Source: an uncultured Oscillospiraceae bacterium (GTDB lineage Bacteria > Bacillota > Clostridia > Oscillospirales > Oscillospiraceae). Taken from it: a stretch of DNA of 64,000 nt. Location of the stretch: NCBI GenBank assembly GCA_910579485.1, contig CAJTVO010000003.1, positions 1 through 64,000 of the forward strand. Reading direction: 5' to 3'. The first letter of the stretch is position 1. Each line of letters begins with the position of its first letter. The notes beneath the pieces were generated by a model. It ran no database searches. It saw nothing but the letters and a program-made list of their open reading frames with translations, and had not been told where the DNA came from. This document shows, piece after piece, positions 1 to 7,542 of the stretch. The position numbers and the translations under genes are program-made.

Positions 1-2
1 AC

Positions 3-338
3 GCGGGCATGACCCCCCTGGGCATGACCTTCTCCGAGATGGCCTCCATGACCGGCGGCGGCGTGCAGACCCCCGGCTTCATGGGCCACGGCAAGCACTT
101 CATCGCCTCCAAGAAGTTCATGAAGGCCGAGGGCGGCCTGGGCCGCATCGTCTGGATGCCCAAGGCTCTGAAGGACCAGGTGGCCGAGAAGGTCAACCAG
201 TCCGCCAAGGAACTCTACGGCGTGGAGAACTTCTGCGATATGATCGGCGATGAGACCATCACCGAGGACGCCGAGGCTCTGCTGAACTACCTGACCGAGA
301 AGGGCCACCCCGTGCTGGGGATGGACCCGCTGATGTAA
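3..338 (+). CDS. acsB: Acetyl-CoA synthase (CODH/ACS beta subunit), C-terminal end
   Basis: Only the last 111 codons are present; the reading frame is open to the left edge. The protein matches the end of acetyl-CoA synthase, the Wood-Ljungdahl enzyme that joins a methyl group, CO and CoA at a Ni-Fe cluster (A-cluster). The visible signature is the run AGMTPLGMTFSEMAS, then the glycine-rich GGGVQTPGFMGHG, then IVWMPKALK, all typical of the last domain of AcsB/CdhC. The A-cluster cysteines lie upstream, off the window. A strong hairpin follows the stop, so this is probably the last gene of its operon. It marks the host as an anaerobe with at least part of the acetyl-CoA pathway. Confidence 0.9.
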   Translation, partial: AGMTPLGMTFSEMASMTGGGVQTPGFMGHGKHFIASKKFMKAEGGLGRIVWMPKALKDQVAEKVNQSAKELYGVENFCDMIGDETITEDAEALLNYLTEKGHPVLGMDPLM

Positions 339-348
339 GGTCCTTTTT

Positions 349-412
349 CTACGGCAGTACGCCGCTCCGGTACGGGGCGGCGTACTGCCGGTAGATGGTT
401 TTTATTTTTGAG
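349..412 (+). terminator. Intrinsic terminator of acsB
   Basis: A perfect 14-bp stem (352-365 with 377-390), extended by three more pairs past a one-base bulge, is followed by a T-rich tract. It lies 10 bases after the acsB stop. Confidence 0.8.
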
Positions 413-432
413 AGAAATTTCGCAAAAAGGGC

Positions 433-461
433 TTTACAAATGAAGGCAGATGAGGTATAAT
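433..461 (+). promoter_or_regulatory. Sigma-A promoter ahead of the tRNA region
   Basis: TTTACA at 433-438 and a consensus TATAAT at 456-461 are separated by 17 bases. Transcription would begin near 468, just before the truncated tRNA copy, and could run on into the intact tRNA-Ala. Confidence 0.75.
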
Positions 462-474
462 GATATCTGCTTTT

Positions 475-500
475 GGGCTCGTAGCTCAGCTGGGAGGGCG
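475..500 (+). pseudogene. Truncated tRNA copy (5' half only)
   Basis: The first 26 bases repeat the 5' acceptor strand and D arm of the tRNA-Ala at 586 with only two differences; after that the sequence diverges and no anticodon, T arm or 3' acceptor strand can be found. It has the promoter directly upstream, while the intact tRNA lacks a convincing promoter of its own. It could be a broken tandem duplication or the scar of an integration event. Confidence 0.6.
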
Positions 501-585
501 AGTGGTCCGCAAAGCAATGCAGAAATCACAGCTCCAAGCGAAAAATCCAAGTTGACAAAAAAGTTGCAAAAAAACAGCAAAATAT

Positions 586-661
586 GGGCTCGTAGCTCAG
601 TTGGGAGAGCGTTCGGTTCGCATCCGAGAGGTCGAGGGTTCGAATCCCTTCGAGTCCACCA
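586..661 (+). tRNA. tRNA-Ala (anticodon CGC)
   Basis: A 76-base cloverleaf folds completely: a 7-bp acceptor stem containing the G3-U70 wobble pair that identifies alanine tRNAs, a 4-bp D stem, an anticodon stem with loop TTCGCAT (anticodon CGC, reading GCG), a 5-base variable loop, a T arm with TTCGAAT, and an encoded CCA end. It is preceded by TTGACA at 552-557 but no good -10 at the right distance, so expression probably depends on the promoter at 433-461. Confidence 0.95.
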
Positions 662-667
662 AAAAGG

Positions 668-720
668 TTCAATAGTATAGAGGCCGTAGGCTAAACGCCT
701 ACGGCCTCTATACTATTGAA
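668..720. terminator. 24-bp perfect hairpin after tRNA-Ala
   Basis: A perfect 24-bp stem (668-691 with 697-720) closes a 5-base loop TAAAC. It sits 6 bases after the tRNA CCA end, so it probably ends the tRNA transcript, although the plus strand has no U-run after it. A related hairpin with compensating base changes occurs at 14041-14075. Confidence 0.65.
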
Positions 721-732
721 AAGGGAAACAAC

Positions 733-918
733 ATGGACAATTTTCAAACGAATTATCTGACCGAGGTGAGCCTGCGCATCCAGCACGAAGGCTTCACAGT
801 CTGTGAAGAAAAGGACGAACTGCTGCCCATTGAGTGGGCTGGCAGTCGAGCATGTAACCTCAATGGGGTGGGTGTAGACACAGAGATTGGCGCCTCCTAT
901 GCTGATGAAAGCATATAG
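733..918 (+). CDS. Small hypothetical protein, possibly a truncated gene
   Basis: A 61-residue open frame starts 12 bases after the hairpin, with only a purine stretch (aaaaggg) as ribosome site. The beginning, with LTEVSLRIQHEGFTV and LLPIEWAG, reads like real coding sequence. I recall similar N-termini on longer uncharacterised clostridial proteins, but I cannot name a family with confidence. The short length and the loss of pattern after about residue 45 suggest a decayed remnant. Confidence 0.4.
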   Translation: MDNFQTNYLTEVSLRIQHEGFTVCEEKDELLPIEWAGSRACNLNGVGVDTEIGASYADESI

Positions 919-973
919 CCTCATTTGTTACTTCCAACTAAAATATAGCATGAATTTTGGCGTTTTTCCCAAC

Positions 974-1002
974 TTGTACAGAGAGGATCTTTAGTGTATT
1001 CT
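974..1002 (+). promoter_or_regulatory. Possible promoter of the aldolase operon
   Basis: TTGTAC (974-979) and TATTCT (997-1002) are 17 bases apart, about 70 bases before the aldolase start. Both boxes are imperfect. The surrounding 150 bases are AT-rich and contain no gene. Confidence 0.35.
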
Positions 1003-1069
1003 ATAAGCAAGATAATTATTTAATTTAATTAAGAATTAGGCGGTCTGCCGCCCTGAGGAGGAAAATGCT

Positions 1070-2227
1070 ATGTCACTGGTTCCAATGAAAGCGATCCTGG
1101 ATGCTGCCGAGAAGTATAACTACGCCCAGGGAGCCTTTAACGTCAACGCGGTTTGTCAAGCTAAGGCGGTGATCCAGGTCCATGAGATGTTCCGTTCCGC
1201 CGCCATTTTGCAGGGTGCGGATCTGGCCAACGCCTTCATGGGCGGGCGCACCGACTTCGCCCAGGGGACGCTGGAGGACAAGAAGAAGGGCGCGCTGAAC
1301 ATCGCCAACGCCGTGAAGAAGTACGCCGTGGACTCCCCCATTCCCGTTGCCCTGCATCTGGATCACGGCAAGAATCTGGACTCCTGCATCGCCGCCATCC
1401 AGGGAGGGTACACCTCCGTTATGATCGACGGGTCCTCTCTCCCTTTTGACGAGAATGTGGAGCTGACCCGCGAGGTGGTCAAGTACGCCCACGAGCGGGG
1501 CGTCACCGTGGAGGGTGAGCTGGGCGTTCTGGCGGGAGTGGAGGACCACGTGTTCGCCGCCAACTCCACCTACACCAATCCCATGGACGCGGTGAAGTTC
1601 TTCCGTCAGACCGGGGTGGACGCTCTGGCCATCAGCTACGGTACCAAGCACGGGGCCAACAAGGGCAAGGATACCATCATCCGCAAGGAGATCGCCATCG
1701 CCACAAAGGAGTGCATGATGCACGAAGGCATCGAGGGCACCCTGGTCAGCCACGGCTCCTCCACCGTGCCCCAGTATATCGTCTCCGAGATCAACGCCCT
1801 GGGCGGCGATATCCACGACGCCTACGGCATCAAAAAAGAGCAACTGAAAGAGGTCTCCAAGCTGGGCATCCGGAAGATCAACGTGGACACCGACATCCGC
1901 CTGGCAGTCACCCGGAACCTGCGGGAGCTGTTCCGGAATGAGGCTGCCCTGCAAAACAGCGCCTCCATCGGCGGCATCTACGAGCTGCTGTGTAAAAACC
2001 CCTCCGCCTTTGATCCCCGGGTGTTCTTCCCGCCCATCATGGATACCGTCATGTACGGCAACGTACCTGATGACGATGTGGCCCGGATCGTGGACTGCAT
2101 CGAGCGGGGCGTGAAGGAGGTCGTCGGCACTCTGGTAGTGGAGTTCGACAGCGTGGGCAAGGCGCCCCTTATTGAGGCTGTGAGTCTGGACGAGATGGCC
2201 GAGCGGTACAGGAAGAAGGGGATCTGA
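1070..2227 (+). CDS. Class II (metal-dependent) sugar-bisphosphate aldolase
   Basis: A 385-residue zinc aldolase of the FbaA/GatY/KbaY superfamily. Metal and substrate motifs are in the expected order: LHLDHG (His96, Asp98, His99), VEGELGVLAG (about 147-156), YGTKHG (190-195), the second metal-site SHGSS (227-231) and NVDTD (271-275), the phosphate-binding signature. It should cleave fructose 1,6-bisphosphate, or tagatose 1,6-bisphosphate, to dihydroxyacetone phosphate and glyceraldehyde 3-phosphate; sequence alone does not decide which. It is longer than the common 285-residue GatY type. The start has a clear GAGGAGG ribosome site. It overlaps the next gene by one base, so the two are translationally coupled. 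Confidence 0.9.
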   Translation: MSLVPMKAILDAAEKYNYAQGAFNVNAVCQAKAVIQVHEMFRSAAILQGADLANAFMGGRTDFAQGTLEDKKKGALNIANAVKKYAVDSPIPVALHLDHGKNLDSCIAAIQGGYTSVMIDGSSLPFDENVELTREVVKYAHERGVTVEGELGVLAGVEDHVFAANSTYTNPMDAVKFFRQTGVDALAISYGTKHGANKGKDTIIRKEIAIATKECMMHEGIEGTLVSHGSSTVPQYIVSEINALGGDIHDAYGIKKEQLKEVSKLGIRKINVDTDIRLAVTRNLRELFRNEAALQNSASIGGIYELLCKNPSAFDPRVFFPPIMDTVMYGNVPDDDVARIVDCIERGVKEVVGTLVVEFDSVGKAPLIEAVSLDEMAERYRKKGI

Positions 2228-3390
2228 TGGGAAAGAACATTCTTGTAGCCCACGGCGGCGGTCCCACGGCGGTCATCAACTGCTCCCTGCAAGGGGTGGT
2301 GGAGGCCGCGCGGGCTTCCGGCAAAGTAGATAAGATCTATGCCGCCCGGTTCGGGGCGGAGGGCATCCTCAAGGGGGATCTCATCGACCTGACAGATGTG
2401 AGCGCGGAGACCATCGCCAAATTGGGCCATACGCCTGCCTCCGCCATCGGCTCCTGCCGGCGGAAGCTTACCGATGAGGACTACCCCACGGTGCTGGAGA
2501 CGCTGAAGAAATTCAATATCGACTGCTTCTTCTACAACGGCGGCAACGACTCCATGGATACCTGCCACAAGGTCAACGAGCTGGCGAAGCGGGAGGGGCT
2601 GGACTTGCGGGTCATCGGCATCCCCAAGACCATGGACAACGATCTGGACATCACCGACCACTGCCCCGGTTTCGGTTCCGCCGCCCGGTACGCGGCCCTC
2701 AGCGCCGCCGAGCTGGCTCTGGACGCCTCCGGCCTGCCCATTCATGTGGTGGTGCTGGAGCTGATGGGCCGGAACGCCGGATGGGTCACCGCCGCCAGTG
2801 CCATGGCGAAGCGGCTCACGGACTGCGAGGTGCTGACCTATCTGCCGGAGGTGCCGGTGGATGAAGAGCGGATGCTGGCGGATATTGAGAAGGGCTACGC
2901 AAAGGGGAAGGGCCTGCTGGTGACGGTCAGCGAGGGCATCTGCGGTCCGGACGGCAAGCCTCTGGCGGACACGGGCATCGTGGACGGTTTCGGCCACAAA
3001 ATCCCCGGCGGTACCGCCCAGCATGTGACCGATCAGATCATTCAGAGGCTGGGTCTCAAGTCCCGGGCGGAGAAGCCGGGGCTTCTGGGCCGGGCCAGCA
3101 TCCCCTATGTGTCCTCCGTGGACCGGGCGGAGGCCTACGCCGTGGGGCGGTACGCCATGAACGCCGCCCTGCGGGATGAGAGCGGATACATGGTTTCCAT
3201 CGAGGCTGTCCGGACGCCGGAATACAGCAGCAGCATGGCTCTGGTCCCTCTGGCGAAGGTGGCCAATGTGGAAAAGAAGTTCCCTCTGGAGTGGATCGTG
3301 GACGGAAACGGCATCGCGGACGCTTTCTTTGATTACGCTCTGCCGCTGATGGGCGGGGATTTCCCGGAATACGCCCTGCTGAGAAAGTGA
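2227..3390 (+). CDS. 6-phosphofructokinase, predicted pyrophosphate-dependent
   Basis: A 387-residue PFK-family protein that phosphorylates fructose 6-phosphate (or a related ketose 6-phosphate). Two residues that separate ATP from PPi users both point to PPi: the GGNDS motif at 105-109 has Asp where E. coli PfkA has Gly104, and PKTMDND at 133-139 has Lys134 where PfkA has Gly124. The catalytic Asp137 and the MGRNAG substrate motif (180-185) are present. Its product is the substrate of the aldolase encoded just upstream. Donor choice is an inference from these positions. Confidence 0.88.
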   Translation: MGKNILVAHGGGPTAVINCSLQGVVEAARASGKVDKIYAARFGAEGILKGDLIDLTDVSAETIAKLGHTPASAIGSCRRKLTDEDYPTVLETLKKFNIDCFFYNGGNDSMDTCHKVNELAKREGLDLRVIGIPKTMDNDLDITDHCPGFGSAARYAALSAAELALDASGLPIHVVVLELMGRNAGWVTAASAMAKRLTDCEVLTYLPEVPVDEERMLADIEKGYAKGKGLLVTVSEGICGPDGKPLADTGIVDGFGHKIPGGTAQHVTDQIIQRLGLKSRAEKPGLLGRASIPYVSSVDRAEAYAVGRYAMNAALRDESGYMVSIEAVRTPEYSSSMALVPLAKVANVEKKFPLEWIVDGNGIADAFFDYALPLMGGDFPEYALLRK

Positions 3391-3398
3391 GAAGATCA

Positions 3399-4235
3399 AT
3401 GAAACATATTTACCTGAATCTCAAGCGTTTTGACGTGCCTGTGGAGCTGGGCGGCGTCAACCGGCTGGCCCCGGTGAAGGACTGGGGCGCGGCTGTGGTA
3501 GGCGGCACGCAGGAGGCGCTGAAAAAGTACGATCCGGCAAAAGTGGAGTTTGTGCAGTATCTGCCGGAGGCGCACCTGCTGGGGGCGATCTCCGCCCTGA
3601 CCGGGGACAGCCCCGTGCAGCTGGGCAGCCAGGGGGTCTACCGGATGAATACCGCTGTGGGCGGCAACTTCGGCGCCTTCACCACCAACCGGCCCGCCTC
3701 CATCGTGAAGGCCATGGGGTGCAGTTCCACCCTCATCGGCCACTGCGAGGAGCGCAACGACAAAAAAGGCATTCTGGCCGAGGCCGGTGTGACGGACATG
3801 TCCGCCGTGAACCGGCTGCTGAATCAGGAGATCAAGTGTGCCCAGGACGCGGGGCTGACGGTCCTCTACTGCATCGGCGAGACCAGCGAGGAGCAGCCCC
3901 GGTGGGAAGAAGTGCTGGGCGAGCAGCTGGACGCGGGTCTGGACGGCGTGGACAGGAGCCGGGTGGTCATCGGCTATGAGCCGGTGTGGTCCATCGGCCC
4001 CGGCAAGACCCCGGCGGGAAAGGACTACATCACCAAGATCGCCCGCTTCGTCAAGGAGCGCACCGGCGGCATGGATGTGGTCTACGGCGGCGGCCTGAAG
4101 GCCGATAACGCGGAGATGCTGGCCTCCATTGAGGAGATCGACGGCGGGCTCATCGCCCTGACCCGGTTCCAGGGGGAAATTGGATTCTATCCGGAGGAAT
4201 ATCTGGAGATCATCCGGTTGTATTTAGGAGAGTAA
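3399..4235 (+). CDS. tpiA: Triosephosphate isomerase family protein (divergent)
   Basis: A 278-residue TIM-barrel protein that keeps all three catalytic positions of triosephosphate isomerase: Lys9 in NLKRF (usually NWK), His115 in GHCEER (usually GHSERR) and Glu194 in YEPVWSIGPGK. The usual C-terminal IDGALVGGASL is altered to IDGGLIALTRF. It probably interconverts the two triose phosphates made by the aldolase, but relatives of this kind also isomerise tetrulose phosphates, so the substrate is not certain. The ATG at 3399 is preferred; an in-frame GTG at 3387 overlapping the PFK stop is an alternative. Confidence 0.82.
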   Translation: MKHIYLNLKRFDVPVELGGVNRLAPVKDWGAAVVGGTQEALKKYDPAKVEFVQYLPEAHLLGAISALTGDSPVQLGSQGVYRMNTAVGGNFGAFTTNRPASIVKAMGCSSTLIGHCEERNDKKGILAEAGVTDMSAVNRLLNQEIKCAQDAGLTVLYCIGETSEEQPRWEEVLGEQLDAGLDGVDRSRVVIGYEPVWSIGPGKTPAGKDYITKIARFVKERTGGMDVVYGGGLKADNAEMLASIEEIDGGLIALTRFQGEIGFYPEEYLEIIRLYLGE

Positions 4236-4238
4236 GAA

Positions 4239-5717
4239 ATGAAATTGGATTTTGAATACGGTCACGGCCTCATGACCGCCCAGCTGCCGGACAATACCGA
4301 CGTGTTTATCCCCGGGGAGACCGTCCCTGATCCGCCCTGCCTGCCCCAGGACTGGGACAGCCTGTACGCCACCACGCTGGAGAGCATCCGGAACCCCATC
4401 GGCATGAAGCCCCTCCGGGAGCTGGCGGGCCCCGGCAAAACGGTGGTATTCGTCATCCCCGATATCGTCAAGGGCGGCTGTCAGGCCACTTCTCACCGGA
4501 AGGTGTCCATCCGGGCCTGCCTGGATGAGCTGTATGCCGCCGGGGTGGAGAAGAAGGACATCCTGCTGCTGATCTCCAACGGACTGCACCCCCGGGCCAC
4601 CGTGCCGGAGATGAAGCAGATTTTGGGGGAGGAGCTGTTCAGCGAGTTTTATTACTCCGGCCAGCTCACCAGCCACGACAGCGAGGACTACGAACATATG
4701 GTGGATCTGGGGACCACCCGCCGGGGGGACCCGGTGCTGATGAACAAATATGTCTTTGACTGCGATATCCCCATTCTCATCGGCCACACCCAGGGCAACC
4801 CCTACGGGGGCTACTCCGGGGGCTACAAGCACTGCGCCACCGGCATCACCCACTGGCGCTCCATCGCCAGCCATCACGTGCCCCAGGTGATGCACCGGCA
4901 GGACTTTACCCCGGTGTCCGGGAAGAACCTCATGCGGACCAAGTTCGATGAGATCGGCATGTGGATGGAGGAGAAGATGGGCCACCCCTTCTTCTGCTGC
5001 GACGCGGTGCTGGATACCGGCTCCCGGCAGATCGCCATTTTCTCCGGCTACGCCGCCGAGATGATGCCGGAGAGCTGGAAGGTCGCCGATAAGCGGACCT
5101 ATGTGCCCTTCGCGGAGAAGAAGTACGACGTGATGGTCTTCGGTATGCCCCAGAACTTCCACTACGGCGACGGCATGGGCACCAACCCCATCCAGCTGAT
5201 GCAGGCCCTCTCCGCCCAGGTGATCCGCCACAAGCGGGTGATGAAGGACAACTGCGTCATCATCTGCTCCTCCATCTGCAACGGGTACTTCCACGACGAG
5301 CGGTGGCCTTACCTGCGGGAACTCTACGAGCTGTTCCAGCACGACTACATGAACATCCTGCCGGACATGAACCGGTACGGGGAGTATTTCGCCACCAACG
5401 AGGAGTACATCCGGAAATACCGCTTCGCCAACGCCTTCCACCCCTTCCACGGCTTTTCCATGATGAGCTGCGGCCACATCGCGGAGATGAACACCGCCGC
5501 CATCTACATCGTGGGCGCTCAGGAGCCAGGCATCGCCCGGGGAATGGGTCTCAAGACCCGGGCAACCTTCGAGGAGGCTCTGGCCGACGCCATGAAGAAG
5601 TACGTGGGGCCCGATCCCAGCATTCTGGCCCTGCCCAAGACCTTCAAGGTGAGCGCGGTACACCTGTGCATGAAGGATGAGCCCTATGACGGAACCAACG
5701 GACACTGCGGCTGCTGA
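4239..5717 (+). CDS. LarA-family (DUF2088) nickel-pincer-type racemase/epimerase homolog
   Basis: A 492-residue member of the lactate racemase family. The family uses a nickel pincer nucleotide attached to a lysine; likely equivalents here are His117 (NGLHPRAT), His183 (GHTQGN), Lys197 (GGYSGGYKH) and His213 (SHH). It is about 70 residues longer than Lactiplantibacillus LarA (424) and ends in a Cys-rich GHCGC tail. The family includes racemases and epimerases of several 2-hydroxy acids, so lactate is not assured. The larB, larC and larE genes that make the cofactor are not in this window. The gene starts three bases after the isomerase stop and belongs to the same operon. Confidence 0.82.
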   Translation: MKLDFEYGHGLMTAQLPDNTDVFIPGETVPDPPCLPQDWDSLYATTLESIRNPIGMKPLRELAGPGKTVVFVIPDIVKGGCQATSHRKVSIRACLDELYAAGVEKKDILLLISNGLHPRATVPEMKQILGEELFSEFYYSGQLTSHDSEDYEHMVDLGTTRRGDPVLMNKYVFDCDIPILIGHTQGNPYGGYSGGYKHCATGITHWRSIASHHVPQVMHRQDFTPVSGKNLMRTKFDEIGMWMEEKMGHPFFCCDAVLDTGSRQIAIFSGYAAEMMPESWKVADKRTYVPFAEKKYDVMVFGMPQNFHYGDGMGTNPIQLMQALSAQVIRHKRVMKDNCVIICSSICNGYFHDERWPYLRELYELFQHDYMNILPDMNRYGEYFATNEEYIRKYRFANAFHPFHGFSMMSCGHIAEMNTAAIYIVGAQEPGIARGMGLKTRATFEEALADAMKKYVGPDPSILALPKTFKVSAVHLCMKDEPYDGTNGHCGC

Positions 5718-5788
5718 ATCCCCGCCGGAACGGCCGGCTGAGACGATAGAAGAGAGCGAAAAGAAGAAAAAGTAAAGGATGGTGTCCC

Positions 5789-6595
5789 ATGAGCAAGCAA
5801 GCAAAGCGACCTCTGACCCAAGCGGAGAAGCAAAACAGGCTCATCAGCTGGGGCTGGCTGATGGTTTCGCTGGCGGTGGCGCTGGTGGTGTGGTTCTGTC
5901 TGTCCATCGGCGAGAAAACCGGCCGCAGCTTCCCCTTCATCCCATCCGTGATCGCCGGTATGAAGACCATGCTGGACCGGGATGCGCTGCTGGGCGATTT
6001 TGCCAGCAGTATGATCTCCGTGGCCATGGGCTTCGGTCTGGGATTTGTGACCGCGCTGCCGGTGGCGTTCCTCATGGCCTGGTATACGCCGGTGCGCAAG
6101 ATCATTGAGCCCTGGATCAACTTCATCCGCAACATCCCCGCCCTGGCCTACGCGCCCCTGATCGTCATCATGCTGGGCGTGGGCCGCGCCCCCTCGGTGG
6201 TGCTGATCTGGATCTGCACCTTCATGACCATGTGCATCACCATTTTCCACGGCATCCGCAACATCGACAACACGCTGGTCAAGGCGGCCAAGGTCCTGGG
6301 GGCCAACGATATGGATATCTTTTTCCGCATCACCCTGCCCGCCACGGTGCCCTTCATCCTTACCGCCGTGCGTCTGGGGCTCAGCGCGGGCCTGACCACC
6401 CTGCTGGCGGCGGAGTCCACCGGCGCCCAGGCCGGTCTGGGAATGCGCATCCGTACCCTCCAGACCACCTTTGAGACCAACGCCATGCTGGGCTACATCA
6501 TCCTCATCGGCATCATCGGCACGCTGCTGAACACATTTGTGGACGTTATCGAAAGGAGGCTGACATCATGGCAGGAGAAGCGGGAAGAGGCGTAA
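5789..6595 (+). CDS. ABC transporter permease, NitT/TauT (SsuC-like) type
   Basis: A 268-residue inner-membrane permease with about six hydrophobic segments, the first at roughly residues 21-41. The cytoplasmic coupling loop is visible as VKAAKVLGANDMDIFFRITLP, the EAA-type motif that contacts the ATPase. Family members import sulfonates, nitrate, pyrimidine precursors and similar small anions. It overlaps the downstream ATPase gene by 28 bases. Its position after LarA suggests that the importer feeds this pathway, but the substrate is unknown. Confidence 0.88.
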   Translation: MSKQAKRPLTQAEKQNRLISWGWLMVSLAVALVVWFCLSIGEKTGRSFPFIPSVIAGMKTMLDRDALLGDFASSMISVAMGFGLGFVTALPVAFLMAWYTPVRKIIEPWINFIRNIPALAYAPLIVIMLGVGRAPSVVLIWICTFMTMCITIFHGIRNIDNTLVKAAKVLGANDMDIFFRITLPATVPFILTAVRLGLSAGLTTLLAAESTGAQAGLGMRIRTLQTTFETNAMLGYIILIGIIGTLLNTFVDVIERRLTSWQEKREEA

Positions 6596-7362
6596 AGATC
6601 CGGATCAAGGACGTGAAAAAGGAGTACCACGGAGATCACGGCACCACGATAGCCCTCAACGGGGTCAACCTGGACATTATGGAGAACGAGTTCGTCTGCG
6701 TGGTGGGTCCCTCCGGGTGCGGCAAGTCCACGCTGCTCAACGTTCTGGCGGGCCTCCATGAGGCCACCAGCGGCGACTGCTTCCTGGACGGCGAGCGTAT
6801 TGTGGGCACCGACGTAAAGCGGGGCGTGGTCTTCCAGCAGTACGCCCTGTTCCCCTGGCAGACGGTGATCCAGAACGTCATGTTCGGCCCCCAGATGAAG
6901 CGTATGCCCAAGGCCCAGTGCCAGGAGATCGCCAGAAAGTATATCAAGATGGTGGGGCTGGAGGATTTCGAGAACTCCTACCCCAAGGAACTCTCCGGCG
7001 GCATGAAGCAGCGGGTGGCCATCGCCCGGGCCTATGCCAACGATCCGGAGGTGCTGCTCATGGATGAGCCCTTCGGCGCCCTGGACGCCCAGACAAGGGC
7101 CCAGCTCCAGACGGAGCTGCTGAAGACCTGGGAGCAGGAGAAAAAGACATGCTTCTTTATTACCCACGACGTAGACGAGGCCGTGCTGCTGGCTCAGCGG
7201 GTGGTGATCATGTCCGCCCGGCCGGGGCGGATCAAGAAGATCGTCGACATCGACATCCCCTATCCCAGGGACCAGGGGACCAAGAGCGATCCCCGGTTTA
7301 TGGAGCTGAAGGCGGAGATCTGGAACGAGGTGTACCAGGAGTATCTGGAGGTCAGAAAGTAA
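6568..7362 (+). CDS. ABC transporter ATP-binding protein, NitT/TauT type
   Basis: A 264-residue ATPase that powers the permease encoded just upstream. All nucleotide-binding motifs are intact: Walker A GPSGCGKST, Q-loop VVFQQYALFPW, signature LSGGMKQR, Walker B VLLMDEPF, and the switch histidine in THDVDEA. The frame is open before 6568, but this ATG begins a normal N-terminus (MAGEAGRGVKIRIKDVKKEY) and follows GAAAGGAGG (6550-6558). Confidence 0.92.
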   Translation: MAGEAGRGVKIRIKDVKKEYHGDHGTTIALNGVNLDIMENEFVCVVGPSGCGKSTLLNVLAGLHEATSGDCFLDGERIVGTDVKRGVVFQQYALFPWQTVIQNVMFGPQMKRMPKAQCQEIARKYIKMVGLEDFENSYPKELSGGMKQRVAIARAYANDPEVLLMDEPFGALDAQTRAQLQTELLKTWEQEKKTCFFITHDVDEAVLLAQRVVIMSARPGRIKKIVDIDIPYPRDQGTKSDPRFMELKAEIWNEVYQEYLEVRK

Positions 7363-7458
7363 GCCGCAGGCTCCCCGCAATGCGAGGGATTCCCGAGGAG
7401 GGGCGGAACGTCCCATAAGAATGCTTCTGCCTCTTTTCGCACGAGTGAAAAAAGGTCC

Positions 7459-7506
7459 CGCCCGGAAGGGCGAAACTACCGTTCAAAAGAGCGCACGGCT
7501 CTTTTG
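7459..7506 (+). promoter_or_regulatory. Hairpins in the leader of the binding-protein gene
   Basis: The 180 bases between the ATPase and the binding protein hold a 5-bp stem with a GGAA tetraloop (7459-7472) and a 9-bp perfect stem (7484-7492 with 7498-7506). Such structures often make the binding-protein message more stable than the rest of the operon. I could not match it to a known riboswitch. Confidence 0.4.
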
Positions 7507-7542
7507 ATATAACAACCATCTGAATAATGGAGGAAAATGAAG

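Noticed and set aside
552..583. TTGACA as a separate promoter of tRNA-Ala
   Set aside because: No -10 box at 16-18 bases; the best candidate (CAAAAT) is 20 bases away and would start transcription inside the tRNA.
450..680. 76-residue frame across the tRNA region
   Set aside because: It translates the promoter, the tRNA fragment and tRNA-Ala; the RNA structures explain the sequence.
7363..7542. Riboswitch in the leader of the NitT/TauT binding protein
   Set aside because: Hairpins are present, but none of the conserved cores of TPP, cobalamin, SAM, guanidine or fluoride riboswitches could be matched.
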